64,000 nucleotides of DNA from Harmothoe impar (Eukaryota; Annelida; Polychaeta; Phyllodocida; Polynoidae): NCBI GenBank assembly GCA_947462335.1, contig OX381715.1, forward strand, positions 40,462,650 through 40,526,649. Reading direction: 5' to 3'. Below, piece after piece: positions 12,578-20,814 of the stretch; within the stretch, counting starts at the first letter, position 1; each line of letters starts with the position of its first letter. Both the position numbers and the translations under genes were made by a program. The notes beneath the pieces were generated by a model that saw only the letters and a list, made by a program, of their open reading frames with translations, was not told the origin of the DNA and did not search any database.

Positions 12578-14434
12578 TCATTGGCTTGACTCAGGGGTAC
12601 TGTCATTGTCTGTCTCATCCATGTTCTCCTCATCATCTGTCTCCTCCTCATCATCTGTATCTGAGTCAATATCATCATTGAAAATTGATTCGAAATCAAG
12701 CCGATGGTTCCGTAATGCCTTGTTTATTGCTTTATCTTCTGTTTGGCCTTTGGTGATGTACTTCTCCACCTTGTCTAAAATGACATTTGTGGTCCTATGT
12801 TTTCGCAGGTCTATAGCTTGTTCTAGATATCTCTTGTATATCCTGAAAAATTCCTTTTTCTCATGTCCCTCCATTGCTTTATCCATGGCTGATTTCCACA
12901 TCCACCTCAAAGTATCATTCACTGCACCCCCGTCTTCACTTTCGGCATCAGCTTCTAGTTTTGGGTACTTTGATTTGGGTGTCTCATCTTCATCGTCTGT
13001 GTCACCCTGACATTTTCGGGTGTGCCTCAAGTAATCATATATGGATCCATACACAACTCCACAACCATCACATGTGTGGAGTTTTGGAATGTCACTTCCT
13101 ACTGCCATAGTATGTCCCTTATCAACAGGTTCCTTCTTATTCTCTGTGATGATGACTTCACTGCTGTTTGTTCTCAACTGAGGGCTAAAGCTAGCTTCAT
13201 TGGTTCTTATAGTTGGTTGCCAATGCAACTGAGGGCTAAAGCTAGCTTCAGTGGTTCTTATAGTTGGTTGACAATGCATGTTAGGGTTGGGTATGAGCCT
13301 ATCATTGGGCTGCATGTTTGGTTTATTGATAACCAATAAGTGACCATGAGGTACTGATACAGCTTTGTCATACTTATCTAATAGATAATCACGTTTTCCA
13401 GGAAACATTTGTTGTGCGATGGTATGAACTTCTTGTTTGTCAGCTGGCATATCAAAAAGCACTAAATAGTGTGAATTTCTTCTAATGGTTTTGGTCCCAG
13501 CTCCAAAGAAATTTTGCATTATCGTAATGACTGACAGATTACGATGGTGACTTCCTCTAGTGTACAAATGAGTCACACGCTGATCATTCCCAGCTTCAGT
13601 CATCAAATCATCGAGCACTAACAAGTTGTTTGTGTTTGGGTCAAAGTATTGTTCATCTTCCACACCTTTTGGTATACCTTTCACAAATTCAACTCCCTTT
13701 ATCCTATCATACAGGGGCTGCCATTGACTGTAACACCAAACTATTCTCTGTGGTGCGGGGTGAATCCAGCTTGATATGTTTTGCAACACATTGAATATCC
13801 AACTTGTCTTGCCACATTGCGTTGGTCCTGCTATTATCATAGTGAAGGGATGACAAAATGTTACAAGTGATTGCTGAGGGTTGGTAATTCCCGAACTCCG
13901 GGGCCCGACAACTGCAGGCATACCGGGCACGCCTACAACCGCGGGCGCGCCTACAACCGCGGGCGCGCCTACAACCGCGGGCGCGCCTACAACCGCGGGC
14001 GCGCCTATAACCGCGGGCGCGCCTACAACCGTGGGCGCGCCTACAACCGCGGGCGCGCCTACAACCGCGGGCGCGCCTACAACCGCGGGCGCGCCTACAA
14101 CCGCGGGCGCGCCTACAACCGCGGGCGCTCCTACAACCGCGGGCGCGCCTACAACCGCGGGCGCGCCTACAACCGCGGGCGCGCCTACAACCGCGGGCGC
14201 GCCTACAACCGTGGGCCCTGCTGTGCCTCTGTGTCTAGCCGCCCTTGCACCAGTGCCTTGATGTATAGTCAAACATGTCGGTGCAAGCATAGGTATGGTG
14301 TCACCTCCAGGTGACGCAGCAGTAATAGGTGTCTCATTTACAGTGTCTGTATGGAACTTTAAGACATGACGCTTTAAGTCACGATGCCTTGTAAATCCAG
14401 ACTGACATTCATGACAATGATGCTTCTTAACCAT
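12578..14434 (-). CDS. Genome-packaging ATPase with zinc fingers
   Basis: A 618-residue protein starting at the ATG at 14434; the frame runs 9 codons further upstream only through a TTG. Residues 7-28 form a C2H2 zinc finger (C7, C10, H23, H28). Residues 75-170 are about sixteen A-V-V-G-A-P hexapeptides. The ATPase domain follows: Walker A GPTQCGKT at 203-210 and Walker B LLVLDD ending at D275-D276. A second finger-like motif (C455, C458, H471, C475) and a very acidic tail (about 586-618) complete it. The core fits the FtsK/HerA-type packaging ATPases of Polintons and related viruses, which pump DNA into the capsid. Those enzymes are usually 250-350 residues, so both fingers, the hexapeptide linker and the acidic tail are additions. 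The gene is divergent from the capsid genes. ATPase assignment is secure; the packaging role is inferred from family and context. Confidence 0.85.
   Translation of the reverse strand: MVKKHHCHECQSGFTRHRDLKRHVLKFHTDTVNETPITAASPGGDTIPMLAPTCLTIHQGTGARAARHRGTAGPTVVGAPAVVGAPAVVGAPAVVGAPAVVGAPAVVGAPAVVGAPAVVGAPAVVGAPAVVGAPTVVGAPAVIGAPAVVGAPAVVGAPAVVGAPAVVGVPGMPAVVGPRSSGITNPQQSLVTFCHPFTMIIAGPTQCGKTSWIFNVLQNISSWIHPAPQRIVWCYSQWQPLYDRIKGVEFVKGIPKGVEDEQYFDPNTNNLLVLDDLMTEAGNDQRVTHLYTRGSHHRNLSVITIMQNFFGAGTKTIRRNSHYLVLFDMPADKQEVHTIAQQMFPGKRDYLLDKYDKAVSVPHGHLLVINKPNMQPNDRLIPNPNMHCQPTIRTTEASFSPQLHWQPTIRTNEASFSPQLRTNSSEVIITENKKEPVDKGHTMAVGSDIPKLHTCDGCGVVYGSIYDYLRHTRKCQGDTDDEDETPKSKYPKLEADAESEDGGAVNDTLRWMWKSAMDKAMEGHEKKEFFRIYKRYLEQAIDLRKHRTTNVILDKVEKYITKGQTEDKAINKALRNHRLDFESIFNDDIDSDTDDEEETDDEENMDETDNDSTPESSQ
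13931..14216 (+). repeat. 18-bp minisatellite inside the ATPase gene
   Basis: About sixteen tandem copies of GCCTACAACCGCGGGCGC with a few substitutions. The unit is in frame (18 bp, six codons) and encodes the Ala/Val/Gly/Pro linker of the ATPase on the minus strand. It is extremely GC-rich against the AT-rich remainder of the element. The plus-strand ORFs over it (Y-N-R-G-R and P-T-T-A-G-A repeats) are shadows. Confidence 0.95.
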
Positions 14435-14502
14435 GTTGACTACTAGACTTCCTAAAGCCAAGTGAGGTAAAATACAATTGCAAGCTTAGTTATCATATCT
14501 TG

Positions 14503-14510
14503 TTTGTATA
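14503..14510 (-). promoter_or_regulatory. Candidate TATA box of the ATPase gene
   Basis: TATACAAA on the minus strand, 69-76 nt upstream of the ATPase ATG. The spacing is close to that of the other TATA boxes in the element. It is a weak match. Confidence 0.4.
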
Positions 14511-14531
14511 CCAAACATTGGATCGAGACAC

Positions 14532-14538
14532 TATAAAA
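14532..14538 (+). promoter_or_regulatory. TATA box of the rightward capsid block
   Basis: TATAAAA, 90 nt upstream of the ATG at 14622, leaving room for a start site near 14562. Together with the minus-strand box at 14503-14510 it makes the gap at 14435-14621 a compact divergent promoter. Confidence 0.65.
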
Positions 14539-14621
14539 GATGTGTTCATTCAACAAGAAGGTTCATATCAACAAGGCATACAGCAGAAACAACAACTTAA
14601 CCAATAACCTATTATAATATC

Positions 14622-15077
14622 ATGGAGCACTTCTTGTTTTTGAAAAGCAATGATTGTCTTGGATATTTTCCATGTAACAAACCTCTCCACTTCACTATCC
14701 GATTGGCAGAGACATTAAACCTTGACAATGGTGAATGGTTTTGTGCCTTAAGAGATATTAAGACATACTCAAATACTAATGCTGATATCTATGTGTATTG
14801 TGATATCATCAAGGAAAGCCATATTTTCGGTACAAAATTACCTATTTTAAGACACATAACACATGATCTACATGGCAGGATAATTCAGACCTATGACGCA
14901 TCTATCAACTTTAAGATAACCAGGCCTGAATTGACTTTCATAAGCATAGACATAAAGGCTGGACTGCAAGCGCCACCTACTGTTCCAGATGAGACTTATA
15001 TAAAAGCTGGACTACCACCAGCCCTCTTATTTCCAGATGAACCGACAACCTGTACACTTCATTTGTTTCAGAAGTGA
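14622..15077 (+). CDS. Small jelly-roll-like minor capsid protein candidate
   Basis: A 151-residue protein with alternating hydrophobic strands, no signal peptide and no membrane segment. Residues 1-25 (FLFLKSNDCLGYFPCN) and the central segment around IYVYCDII followed by LPILRHI resemble a protein found next to F54H12.2-type genes in other invertebrate elements. It ends with a short beta-like stretch, LHLFQK. From position and size I infer a single jelly-roll minor capsid or penton-type protein. The sequence shows no catalytic motif. It is the first gene of a rightward block of three, follows the TATA box at 14532, and ends 2 nt before the next ATG. Family membership is moderately supported; the fold is inference. 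Confidence 0.55.
   Translation: MEHFLFLKSNDCLGYFPCNKPLHFTIRLAETLNLDNGEWFCALRDIKTYSNTNADIYVYCDIIKESHIFGTKLPILRHITHDLHGRIIQTYDASINFKITRPELTFISIDIKAGLQAPPTVPDETYIKAGLPPALLFPDEPTTCTLHLFQK
14997..15006 (+). promoter_or_regulatory. Candidate internal TATA box before the basic protein gene
   Basis: TATATAAAAG inside the preceding coding region, 74-83 nt upstream of the ATG at 15080. The spacing matches the other TATA boxes of the element, so an own transcript for the basic protein is plausible. It also simply encodes Tyr-Ile-Lys, so chance is possible. Confidence 0.4.
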
Positions 15078-15079
15078 TC

Positions 15080-15466
15080 ATGTCTCTAGAACAATGGAAA
15101 AGACACTTCAAGAATATGGCTATGGGGAAATCTAAACCTGACAAAAATGGTTTGTGGTGGCTAGAAGACTACACTAATGATGCACCTAATACAGCGACAC
15201 CAGTAAAAGTTGTGAGCAGCACACAACAACATGTGGAACAGGCCAAAGCTAAGAAACGACAACATACCCAAAATGCTGAGCGAGGAAAAAAACGTCACAG
15301 AGTATTATCTGAGGCAGGTCTGAAGAGAATAAAACGCAAGACAAGCTCGAAAAGTCACCAGAAAGCTGTTGGACCTCATGCTGTGAAGAGCAACTATAAG
15401 CTGTTAAAGCAAAAATCATCACTAAAGGCCTTTAAACTCAGTAAAAAAAAGTCCACGGAAGGTTAA
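15080..15466 (+). CDS. Lys/Arg-rich DNA-condensing core protein candidate
   Basis: A 128-residue protein starting at the ATG at 15080; two codons further upstream are open only through GTG. The N-terminal 40 residues are mixed (SLEQWKRHFKNM at 2-13). From about residue 55 on the protein is dominated by Lys, Arg, Gln and Ser, including KKRQHTQ, GKKRHR and KRIKRKTSSKSHQK, and it ends KKKS-containing. This composition is typical of viral core proteins that neutralise packaged DNA, and it would also act as a nuclear localisation signal. No known domain is recognised. It sits between the small jelly-roll-like gene (2-nt gap) and the F54H12.2-type gene (24-nt gap), as expected for a virion component. 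The role is inferred from composition and context only. Confidence 0.6.
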   Translation: MSLEQWKRHFKNMAMGKSKPDKNGLWWLEDYTNDAPNTATPVKVVSSTQQHVEQAKAKKRQHTQNAERGKKRHRVLSEAGLKRIKRKTSSKSHQKAVGPHAVKSNYKLLKQKSSLKAFKLSKKKSTEG

Positions 15467-15490
15467 TATCACGCATACAACTTAATCGTC

Positions 15491-16798
15491 ATGTCTGCAC
15501 ACAATGATAACCTTGCTTTGTTCTACAAACCACCCAAAGACAAGTCTGTTATTTCTGCAGAATGGTTGGAGATAAGACCAACGGGTGAACTCAACTCTGA
15601 GGGAGCTCTCGAGTTTAATATATCTGGCAACGGAAATCGCTATATCGATTTGGCTAATACACGTCTACGGATCAAGGCACGAATCATTCAAAAGGATGGC
15701 AAGACCCTACCAGGCTCTAATGAAGCGGGAATTTATCCTGACGGTGCTAAAGTCGGACCTGTTAATTTGTTCTTGCAGTCCATGTGGAAACAGGTTGATG
15801 TCAGCATTCAACAACAAGTAGTCTCACCAAACGTATCCACCATGTATCCATACAAGGCTATGTTCGATGTCCTCCTAAACTACGGACAGTCTGCCAAAGA
15901 GTCTAAGCTTCAGTCTCAGATGTACTTCAAAGACACAGGGTCATTGGACAGTGCCGATCCCATCAAAGGTGGTAACGCAGGTCTCATCCAGCGGTACGCC
16001 TATGTCAAAGGCAGTGAAGAATTTGAACTGTATGGAAACTTATACCTAGACTTATTACAACAATCCAGATATTTGATGAATGGAATCCAACTCAACTTCA
16101 AACTCTGGCCTTCGAGTAACGAGTTTAAATTTATGAGTGATGCAACCAGCCCTGGCTTCAAACTGGACATCAAGGACGCCGTTTTAATGGTAAACACTGT
16201 GGAACTATCACCGAATACCATAGTGGCCCATGCTGAACAGTTGAAAATGTCGCCTGCTTCTTACTTTTTTGATCGTACAGACATGAAGTCTTTCGCCATC
16301 GCTAAAGGGCAATACGGATGTACCTTAGAAGACATCTTTCAAGGGGAAATCCCCAACGAACTGACCATTGCTCTGGTAGAGTCCTCTGCCTACATGGGGG
16401 CTTATGACAAAAATTGCTTCCAGTTTCAACATTTTGATTTGAACTTCATCGCATTGTATGTCGATGGTCGTTCGACACCTGCCGCTCCATTGACACCAAA
16501 CTTTGCTAACTCTACTTACATGTCTGCATTCAACACCTTGTTCAGTGACCGATACGATTCCGACACGGGAAATTTTATTAACCGCGACGACTACGAGTCT
16601 GGTTATTGTTTGTATAGGTTTCCGACTTGTAATTTACATTGTACTGAATATGCCAAAGAGGTTCGCCGGGGCCACACTAGATTAGAATTAAAGTTTGCCA
16701 AAGCATTACCTCATGCAGTGACCATGATCATCGCTGCAAAATTCCCAGCACAAATTGAAATCGACCAGACAAGAAATGTTAGAATCATAAGTACATAG
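15491..16798 (+). CDS. F54H12.2-family protein, candidate major capsid protein
   Basis: A 435-residue protein recognised as a member of the family usually annotated 'uncharacterized protein F54H12.2', which is widespread in invertebrate genomes and element-associated. Conserved family stretches are visible: YIDLANTRLRIKARI (about 54-68), GPVNLFLQSMWKQVDVSI (about 92-109), MYPYKAMFDVLLNYG (about 119-133) and PLTPNF (about 332-337). There is no signal peptide, membrane helix or catalytic motif. It is rich in beta-strand patterns over its whole length. Next to a packaging ATPase, a basic protein and a small jelly-roll-like protein, it is most simply the major capsid protein; a double jelly-roll fold would fit this length but is inference. 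The frame is intact, and an AATAAA follows 2 nt after the stop. Confidence 0.85.
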   Translation: MSAHNDNLALFYKPPKDKSVISAEWLEIRPTGELNSEGALEFNISGNGNRYIDLANTRLRIKARIIQKDGKTLPGSNEAGIYPDGAKVGPVNLFLQSMWKQVDVSIQQQVVSPNVSTMYPYKAMFDVLLNYGQSAKESKLQSQMYFKDTGSLDSADPIKGGNAGLIQRYAYVKGSEEFELYGNLYLDLLQQSRYLMNGIQLNFKLWPSSNEFKFMSDATSPGFKLDIKDAVLMVNTVELSPNTIVAHAEQLKMSPASYFFDRTDMKSFAIAKGQYGCTLEDIFQGEIPNELTIALVESSAYMGAYDKNCFQFQHFDLNFIALYVDGRSTPAAPLTPNFANSTYMSAFNTLFSDRYDSDTGNFINRDDYESGYCLYRFPTCNLHCTEYAKEVRRGHTRLELKFAKALPHAVTMIIAAKFPAQIEIDQTRNVRIIST

Positions 16799-16800
16799 TG

Positions 16801-16806
16801 AATAAA
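16801..16806 (+). terminator. Poly(A) signal of the capsid block
   Basis: AATAAA starts 2 nt after the stop of the F54H12.2-family gene. It faces the minus-strand signal at 16842-16847, so two convergent transcription units end within about 120 bp. Confidence 0.75.
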
Positions 16807-16841
16807 AAAGTCTGTTCCACTAAGACTCACTGTTTTTGTTG

Positions 16842-16847
16842 TTTATT
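16842..16847 (-). terminator. Poly(A) signal of the spliced leftward gene
   Basis: AATAAA on the minus strand, 71 nt beyond the stop codon at 16918. It is convergent with the signal at 16801-16806. Confidence 0.65.
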
Positions 16848-16917
16848 AACTGGTACAAAAATATATGCAAGTACAAAGTGAATTAGGAAATGTAATAATT
16901 TCTAAATAATAGTAATA

Positions 16918-18111
16918 TCATAGGTCATCAATAACACTAAATTCATAGTAATCGCGGGCTCTATCAATTGTCACTACATCTGTTTTTGGGTCTGCTCTAT
17001 GCAAACATGTTATAGCATCTTTATAGTCTACAAAGGAAATGCCAAGTAAATCCTTTACCCTTTTACAAGCCTCATGAAGCCGAGTTGTTGAGATACGTAG
17101 ATGAGAGGGTCTTGCATGGATAACCAAATTTAACCTTTCATCCAGACACCCAAAACCCATATGGTCTTGTGTACTAGGACTATTGTTCTGACATCCTTCG
17201 CAATATTTCCTAATTCTGGCCTCAAATTCCAAGTCAAGGATGTAAAGATAGACCTTTCTTACTAAAGTGACTGCATCCTCCTCAATTACCTCTGCCACAT
17301 CTACTTTTATCACACTGTCCTCATCATAATCAGCAGATAAGCCATCCCGGATACAGTTCTCTCGTCGCAAATACAATTTTGACGACATGTTTCTTACTGT
17401 ACCTTGAGCAGAAATATATTTCCACTGGTACAGTGCAAGTCGCCCAATCTTTCTGCGCTTTGCAGTCCTAGATTCCTCACCATCAATTCCATAGTCAGGA
17501 CATATGTCCTCAGGATGGTCATCATCAGAAAGCACATCATGAATAATATCATACTCCTCTGTAGTAATGTTCATGGAACGTAGTCTGAAATACAAGCATT
17601 AGTCATTGATTTATTACCTTGAAATATTTCGCCAAGTTATTGAACCTGGACTAAAGAATATCATAGTGATGAATTACCAGTGGAGCCATAGAGAATATCA
17701 AATATCAAATGGTTAAACTGCAGCTAGATTTTCTATGTATAATTCAATCATGTATAATATTAAATTGAAATTGAACTACCCACAACAACTGTTTCATGAG
17801 TAATGTAGTTAGTTATTTGAAAATAGCAACACTTACATGCCCCCTATTCCTATTATGTTCAGCCGATTGAAGCATACATACGTCTTGTCCTGATCATCTG
17901 ATACCGTTACCTTCCAACCATTCCTTTCAAACAAGCATCTTTCCCCTGGTCCTCCAAGTTTCAAGAAGTTGGCGTATTCCATTGCAGTCTTAACAATGCC
18001 CAGAGGTACAAAAAGGGTCTTGATATCCAGCAATGTCTTCCTTTGTGTAAGTTTAACAAACTTATCACTAGACTCCCAGTACAGGGTCTCACTAATTTGG
18101 CTCTGAATCAT
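16918..18111 (-). CDS. Two-exon gene of unknown function in the Polinton-type element
   Basis: Exon 1 is 18111-17837 and exon 2 is 17584-16918. The intron (17836-17585, 252 bp) begins GTAAGT and ends TTTCAG. The phase matches: exon 1 ends with two codon bases and exon 2 supplies the third, giving one 313-residue frame that starts at the ATG at 18111. Without splicing, exon 1 stops at the donor, and exon 2 has an ATG only 10 nt after the acceptor. Visible features: acidic DSDDD-like segment near 110-120, a basic AKRRKIGR (133-140, nuclear-signal-like), and C220-x2-C223-x9-H233-x4-C238, a likely zinc site. I do not recognise the family. It does not resemble an integrase, polymerase or adenain-type protease. 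The gene faces the capsid block and has its own TATA box. It could be regulatory or structural. Gene model is well supported; function unknown. Confidence 0.75.
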
Positions 18112-18177
18112 GTTGGAAAAGGTGTCTCTGTTGAAAACTGTTTGCAGGAGCTATGAAATGGTATGGTCCGGTATCTG

Positions 18178-18184
18178 CTTTATA
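18178..18184 (-). promoter_or_regulatory. TATA box of the spliced leftward gene
   Basis: TATAAAG on the minus strand, 67-73 nt upstream of the ATG at 18111 and outside the inverted repeat. Position and spacing fit a core promoter. Confidence 0.65.
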
Positions 18185-18383
18185 CCCTTTCATGTCATGT
18201 GACTCTACTAGGTCACAAAACCATATATGGAGGATCTAGCTGACCTTTGTAGCTTTACCATCTCTCTATAACTGCAAGATATGAACCACCAGGGGCCTGT
18301 TTAGACTCGTCATCCCACATACCCAAAGATAATAATCCTTCACCCCAATGATACTCTCTAAGTATTTACCATTGATTAAGGGT

Positions 18384-19270
18384 TCAAAATTGACTGCCAG
18401 AACCATCATAGGCATTCTGTAAAGGTGAAGGTCATGTAGTAGCTGAGCCCATGGGGGGAGATCTTGCATATAAGTCATGACCGGGTCGTTATCAGCCTAG
18501 TCTGGCAGGCATTATCAGGTAGATGCAGTGGTCAGTACACTGTCAGTGGACTTTGGCTGGGATAGCGACCAGGGCTCACATACAGGTTGACACATGTTTG
18601 GACCAGGCAAACAGGAGTGATATGTATAATTTCACCTTGAAATATGGCCAGTTTTACACCTGGATACTACAATGGATTCACATTACCATAGCATCTGTTA
18701 TCATAGGGCACATCAATGCCAGACCGAAAGAAACGCTAGTGTCATATCATCCCTCACCTCCAATACACCATGTACACCACAACAGGACCCAAGTCACATG
18801 TAGGCCCAGTGTATCATAGGTATTATGGGATGTACTGCCTATGTTTTATCACATACAAAAGGTGGGTAGCATAAGTCGGCTTGTTGGAGGATGGGACTAT
18901 TTAGTGTGAGAACTGAAAGAACCCTGCCTCACTGAATAGAAATGTCCACCTTCACTCATAAATTTTCAGCACCTATTACATGGGTCTCTTTATACCCGTC
19001 GAAAACCAAGATGGCGGACCTCTCAACCTGTTCGGGCCCGTCCCGCTACGTCATCTCTCGAATCCAAGATGGCCGACGTCACGTGTTCAAAACTGCCCCC
19101 AACTATGTCAGCTTTCTTATCACCTCCTTAAGACGTTATCCTCCTTATCGGAATCAAATTACTTCTTATCGCGATAAGATCCGATAAGACGCCACCCGAA
19201 ATCTCGACAGCGCCATTACGTCATGTTATGTAATCTGCCATAATGACCTTAGAGGGCCCCCCATACTACT
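18384..19270. repeat. Inverted terminal repeat, right (887 bp)
   Basis: Reverse complement of 11288-12174, ending CCATACTACT at 19270. It carries the second copy of the 98-codon ORF (18523-18819) with three amino-acid differences, and the same subterminal GATAAG and TGACGT motif cluster. Confidence 0.93.
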
Positions 19271-19276
19271 AGTAGT
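19271..19276. repeat. Target site duplication, right copy (AGTAGT)
   Basis: Identical to 11282-11287. Six-base length fits Polinton integration. Confidence 0.75.
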
Positions 19277-19292
19277 AAGCAGCAGCGCTTAA

Positions 19293-19515
19293 CCCTTTAA
19301 AGATGGCATGTCGCTAAAACGCAAGATTGGCCTTAGGATGCACCAATGCAGCCCAGACGATTAACTTAGCGGTGCATTATCTACCACACAGGGTCTACAT
19401 GATGCTTGAAGGCAGCACTGGAGAGTTACTCACCAGGATTGCATTCATGCATCATGGCGACCAAGGACATGATGCATTAACTCTCGTACATGTTCTGCCA
19501 ATGCAGGTAGACACA
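19293..19515. mobile_element. TTAA-type hairpin MITE, decayed copy
   Basis: TTAA at 19289-19292 is followed by CCCTTTAAAGATGGCATGTC, the family's left end. Inside are decayed versions of the internal palindrome (AGCACTGGAGAGTTACTCAC). The right terminus is not clear. Confidence 0.6.
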
Positions 19516-19711
19516 GGTCAGATTATCATTGGAATTGCAAAAAAGGGAAGCTTCTTTTATTGAAATACAGATGTGGAAACATTAAACTTACAAATTCCTC
19601 TTTAGAGTATTTATGTTTTCCCCTTTCCTGCTTGTAATTGTGAAGAATAGGCTCCTGCCTTTAACTCCGTGGGAAAAAGCAAACAACCCATAGGGGTGTA
19701 ACATGTAGATT

Positions 19712-19892
19712 GCAGTGCCGCAGTGGCAGGGAAGGGAACTACTGCAGCTCCATGGTGGCAGTAGCAGTGACAGCGAAAGGAACTGCTGCAGCACCATGGT
19801 GGCAGTAGCAGTGACAGGGAAGGGAATTACTGCAGCACTATGGTGGCAGTAGCAGTGGGCCAGGAGGGAACTACTGCAGCACCATGGGAGGG
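19712..19892 (+). repeat. About 52-bp tandem repeat, 3.4 copies
   Basis: The words CAGTGGCAGGGAAGGGAACT and TACTGCAGCACCATGGTGGC recur at a spacing of about 52 bp. The Ser/Leu/Pro-rich ORF on the minus strand is a by-product. Confidence 0.8.
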
Positions 19893-20814
19893 AGGAGAAA
19901 CACATAGACTTTCCAGATGTATCTTTTTGCCTCTATCTCCCACAATTAACTGAGTCACCCCTGGGGGACAAGATGGCGCCCTTCATAGTACAACCTACCA
20001 CATCGCTATATGGGACTAGAATGTCCTGGTACTTCAGGTAGTGGGGGGCTACAACACATCGACTTATCAGGTTAATCCCCTCCTTTCTGGAACAAAGAAA
20101 CTGATAAGAAATTTTCCCATAGTTCACTGCTCTAGAGTCGGGGGCCTAACCATGCACAATGCATTGCTTATAGTCAAGATGGCGGCCCCCGTAGCCTAAT
20201 GCGCTAGTCCCGTATACAGCCACAAAACGTTGTTGGGTAATGGGGCGCGGTAAATCTGGTGTTAAGGTCGCCGCACCACGCCAGGAGTCTATTAATTACA
20301 TCCCTGCCGCCCCTTCATCACATCCTGGGTACCCACTCACCTGCAGCATGCCCAGCCTATTGGGTAGAATAAATCGAAACATTAAAGAGAAAAATACTAG
20401 TGACTGGGAAGTTCTGATGTTCTGCTGATTATTTTTAATAACTTTGGAATATATTAATTTGGTATGTTTCCAAATAGAAAATGTTAAGAAATCTATATCT
20501 CACGGTGCTATCTTTTATGGTATGGCCATCCAAACAAAAATGTTTTTAATCATGGGAATGAATGTAAAAACAGTATTATGTTCACAACATTTTACCTATA
20601 GATATGCAATTTAGGCACTTTGGTCCATGTAGAGATGTGAATTAAGTGGAAATTTGAAAGTTAAGCAGTAAAGATTTTTGCTAACAGTTGGCTTTTGTGT
20701 ACCTGCACACAACAGGGGTATCCCCCTCCAAACGACCCACCGAAGCGGTTTGGGGGCAGTGACTGTCGGAACCTTTAAAATGGGGGGTGGTGGCTCAAGA
20801 GAAGGGGCAATAAT
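19893..20814. other. Non-coding stretch, no gene recognised
   Basis: No domain-bearing ORF, RNA or repeat boundary is seen. The 62-codon ORF at 20240-20428 has no recognisable motif. Confidence 0.5.

Larger units (their letters stand above)
11288..19270. mobile_element. Polinton-type element, capsid module only
   Basis: A 7,983-bp unit bounded by inverted terminal repeats of equal length (887 bp each) and flanked by AGTAGT on both sides. The termini start AG, as in known Polintons. It encodes a packaging ATPase, a small jelly-roll-like protein, a basic protein, an F54H12.2-family protein and a spliced gene of unknown role, all with intact reading frames. Autonomous Polintons are usually about 15-20 kb and carry a protein-primed family B DNA polymerase, a retroviral-type integrase and often a cysteine protease. 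No ORF here fits any of these, and no unassigned space is large enough. It is therefore best read as a non-autonomous or satellite-like element that may rely on enzymes from another element. Near-identical repeats and open frames suggest recent insertion, although gene conversion could also keep the repeats alike. Confidence 0.88.

Noticed and set aside
13871..14314. Plus-strand ORFs with Y-N-R-G-R or P-T-T-A-G-A repeats
   Set aside because: They are shadows of the 18-bp repeat inside the minus-strand ATPase gene.
16918..17595. Exon 2 of the spliced gene as a stand-alone 225-codon gene
   Set aside because: That frame begins with TTG inside the intron's acceptor region; the phase-matched splice to the upstream exon explains both frames better.
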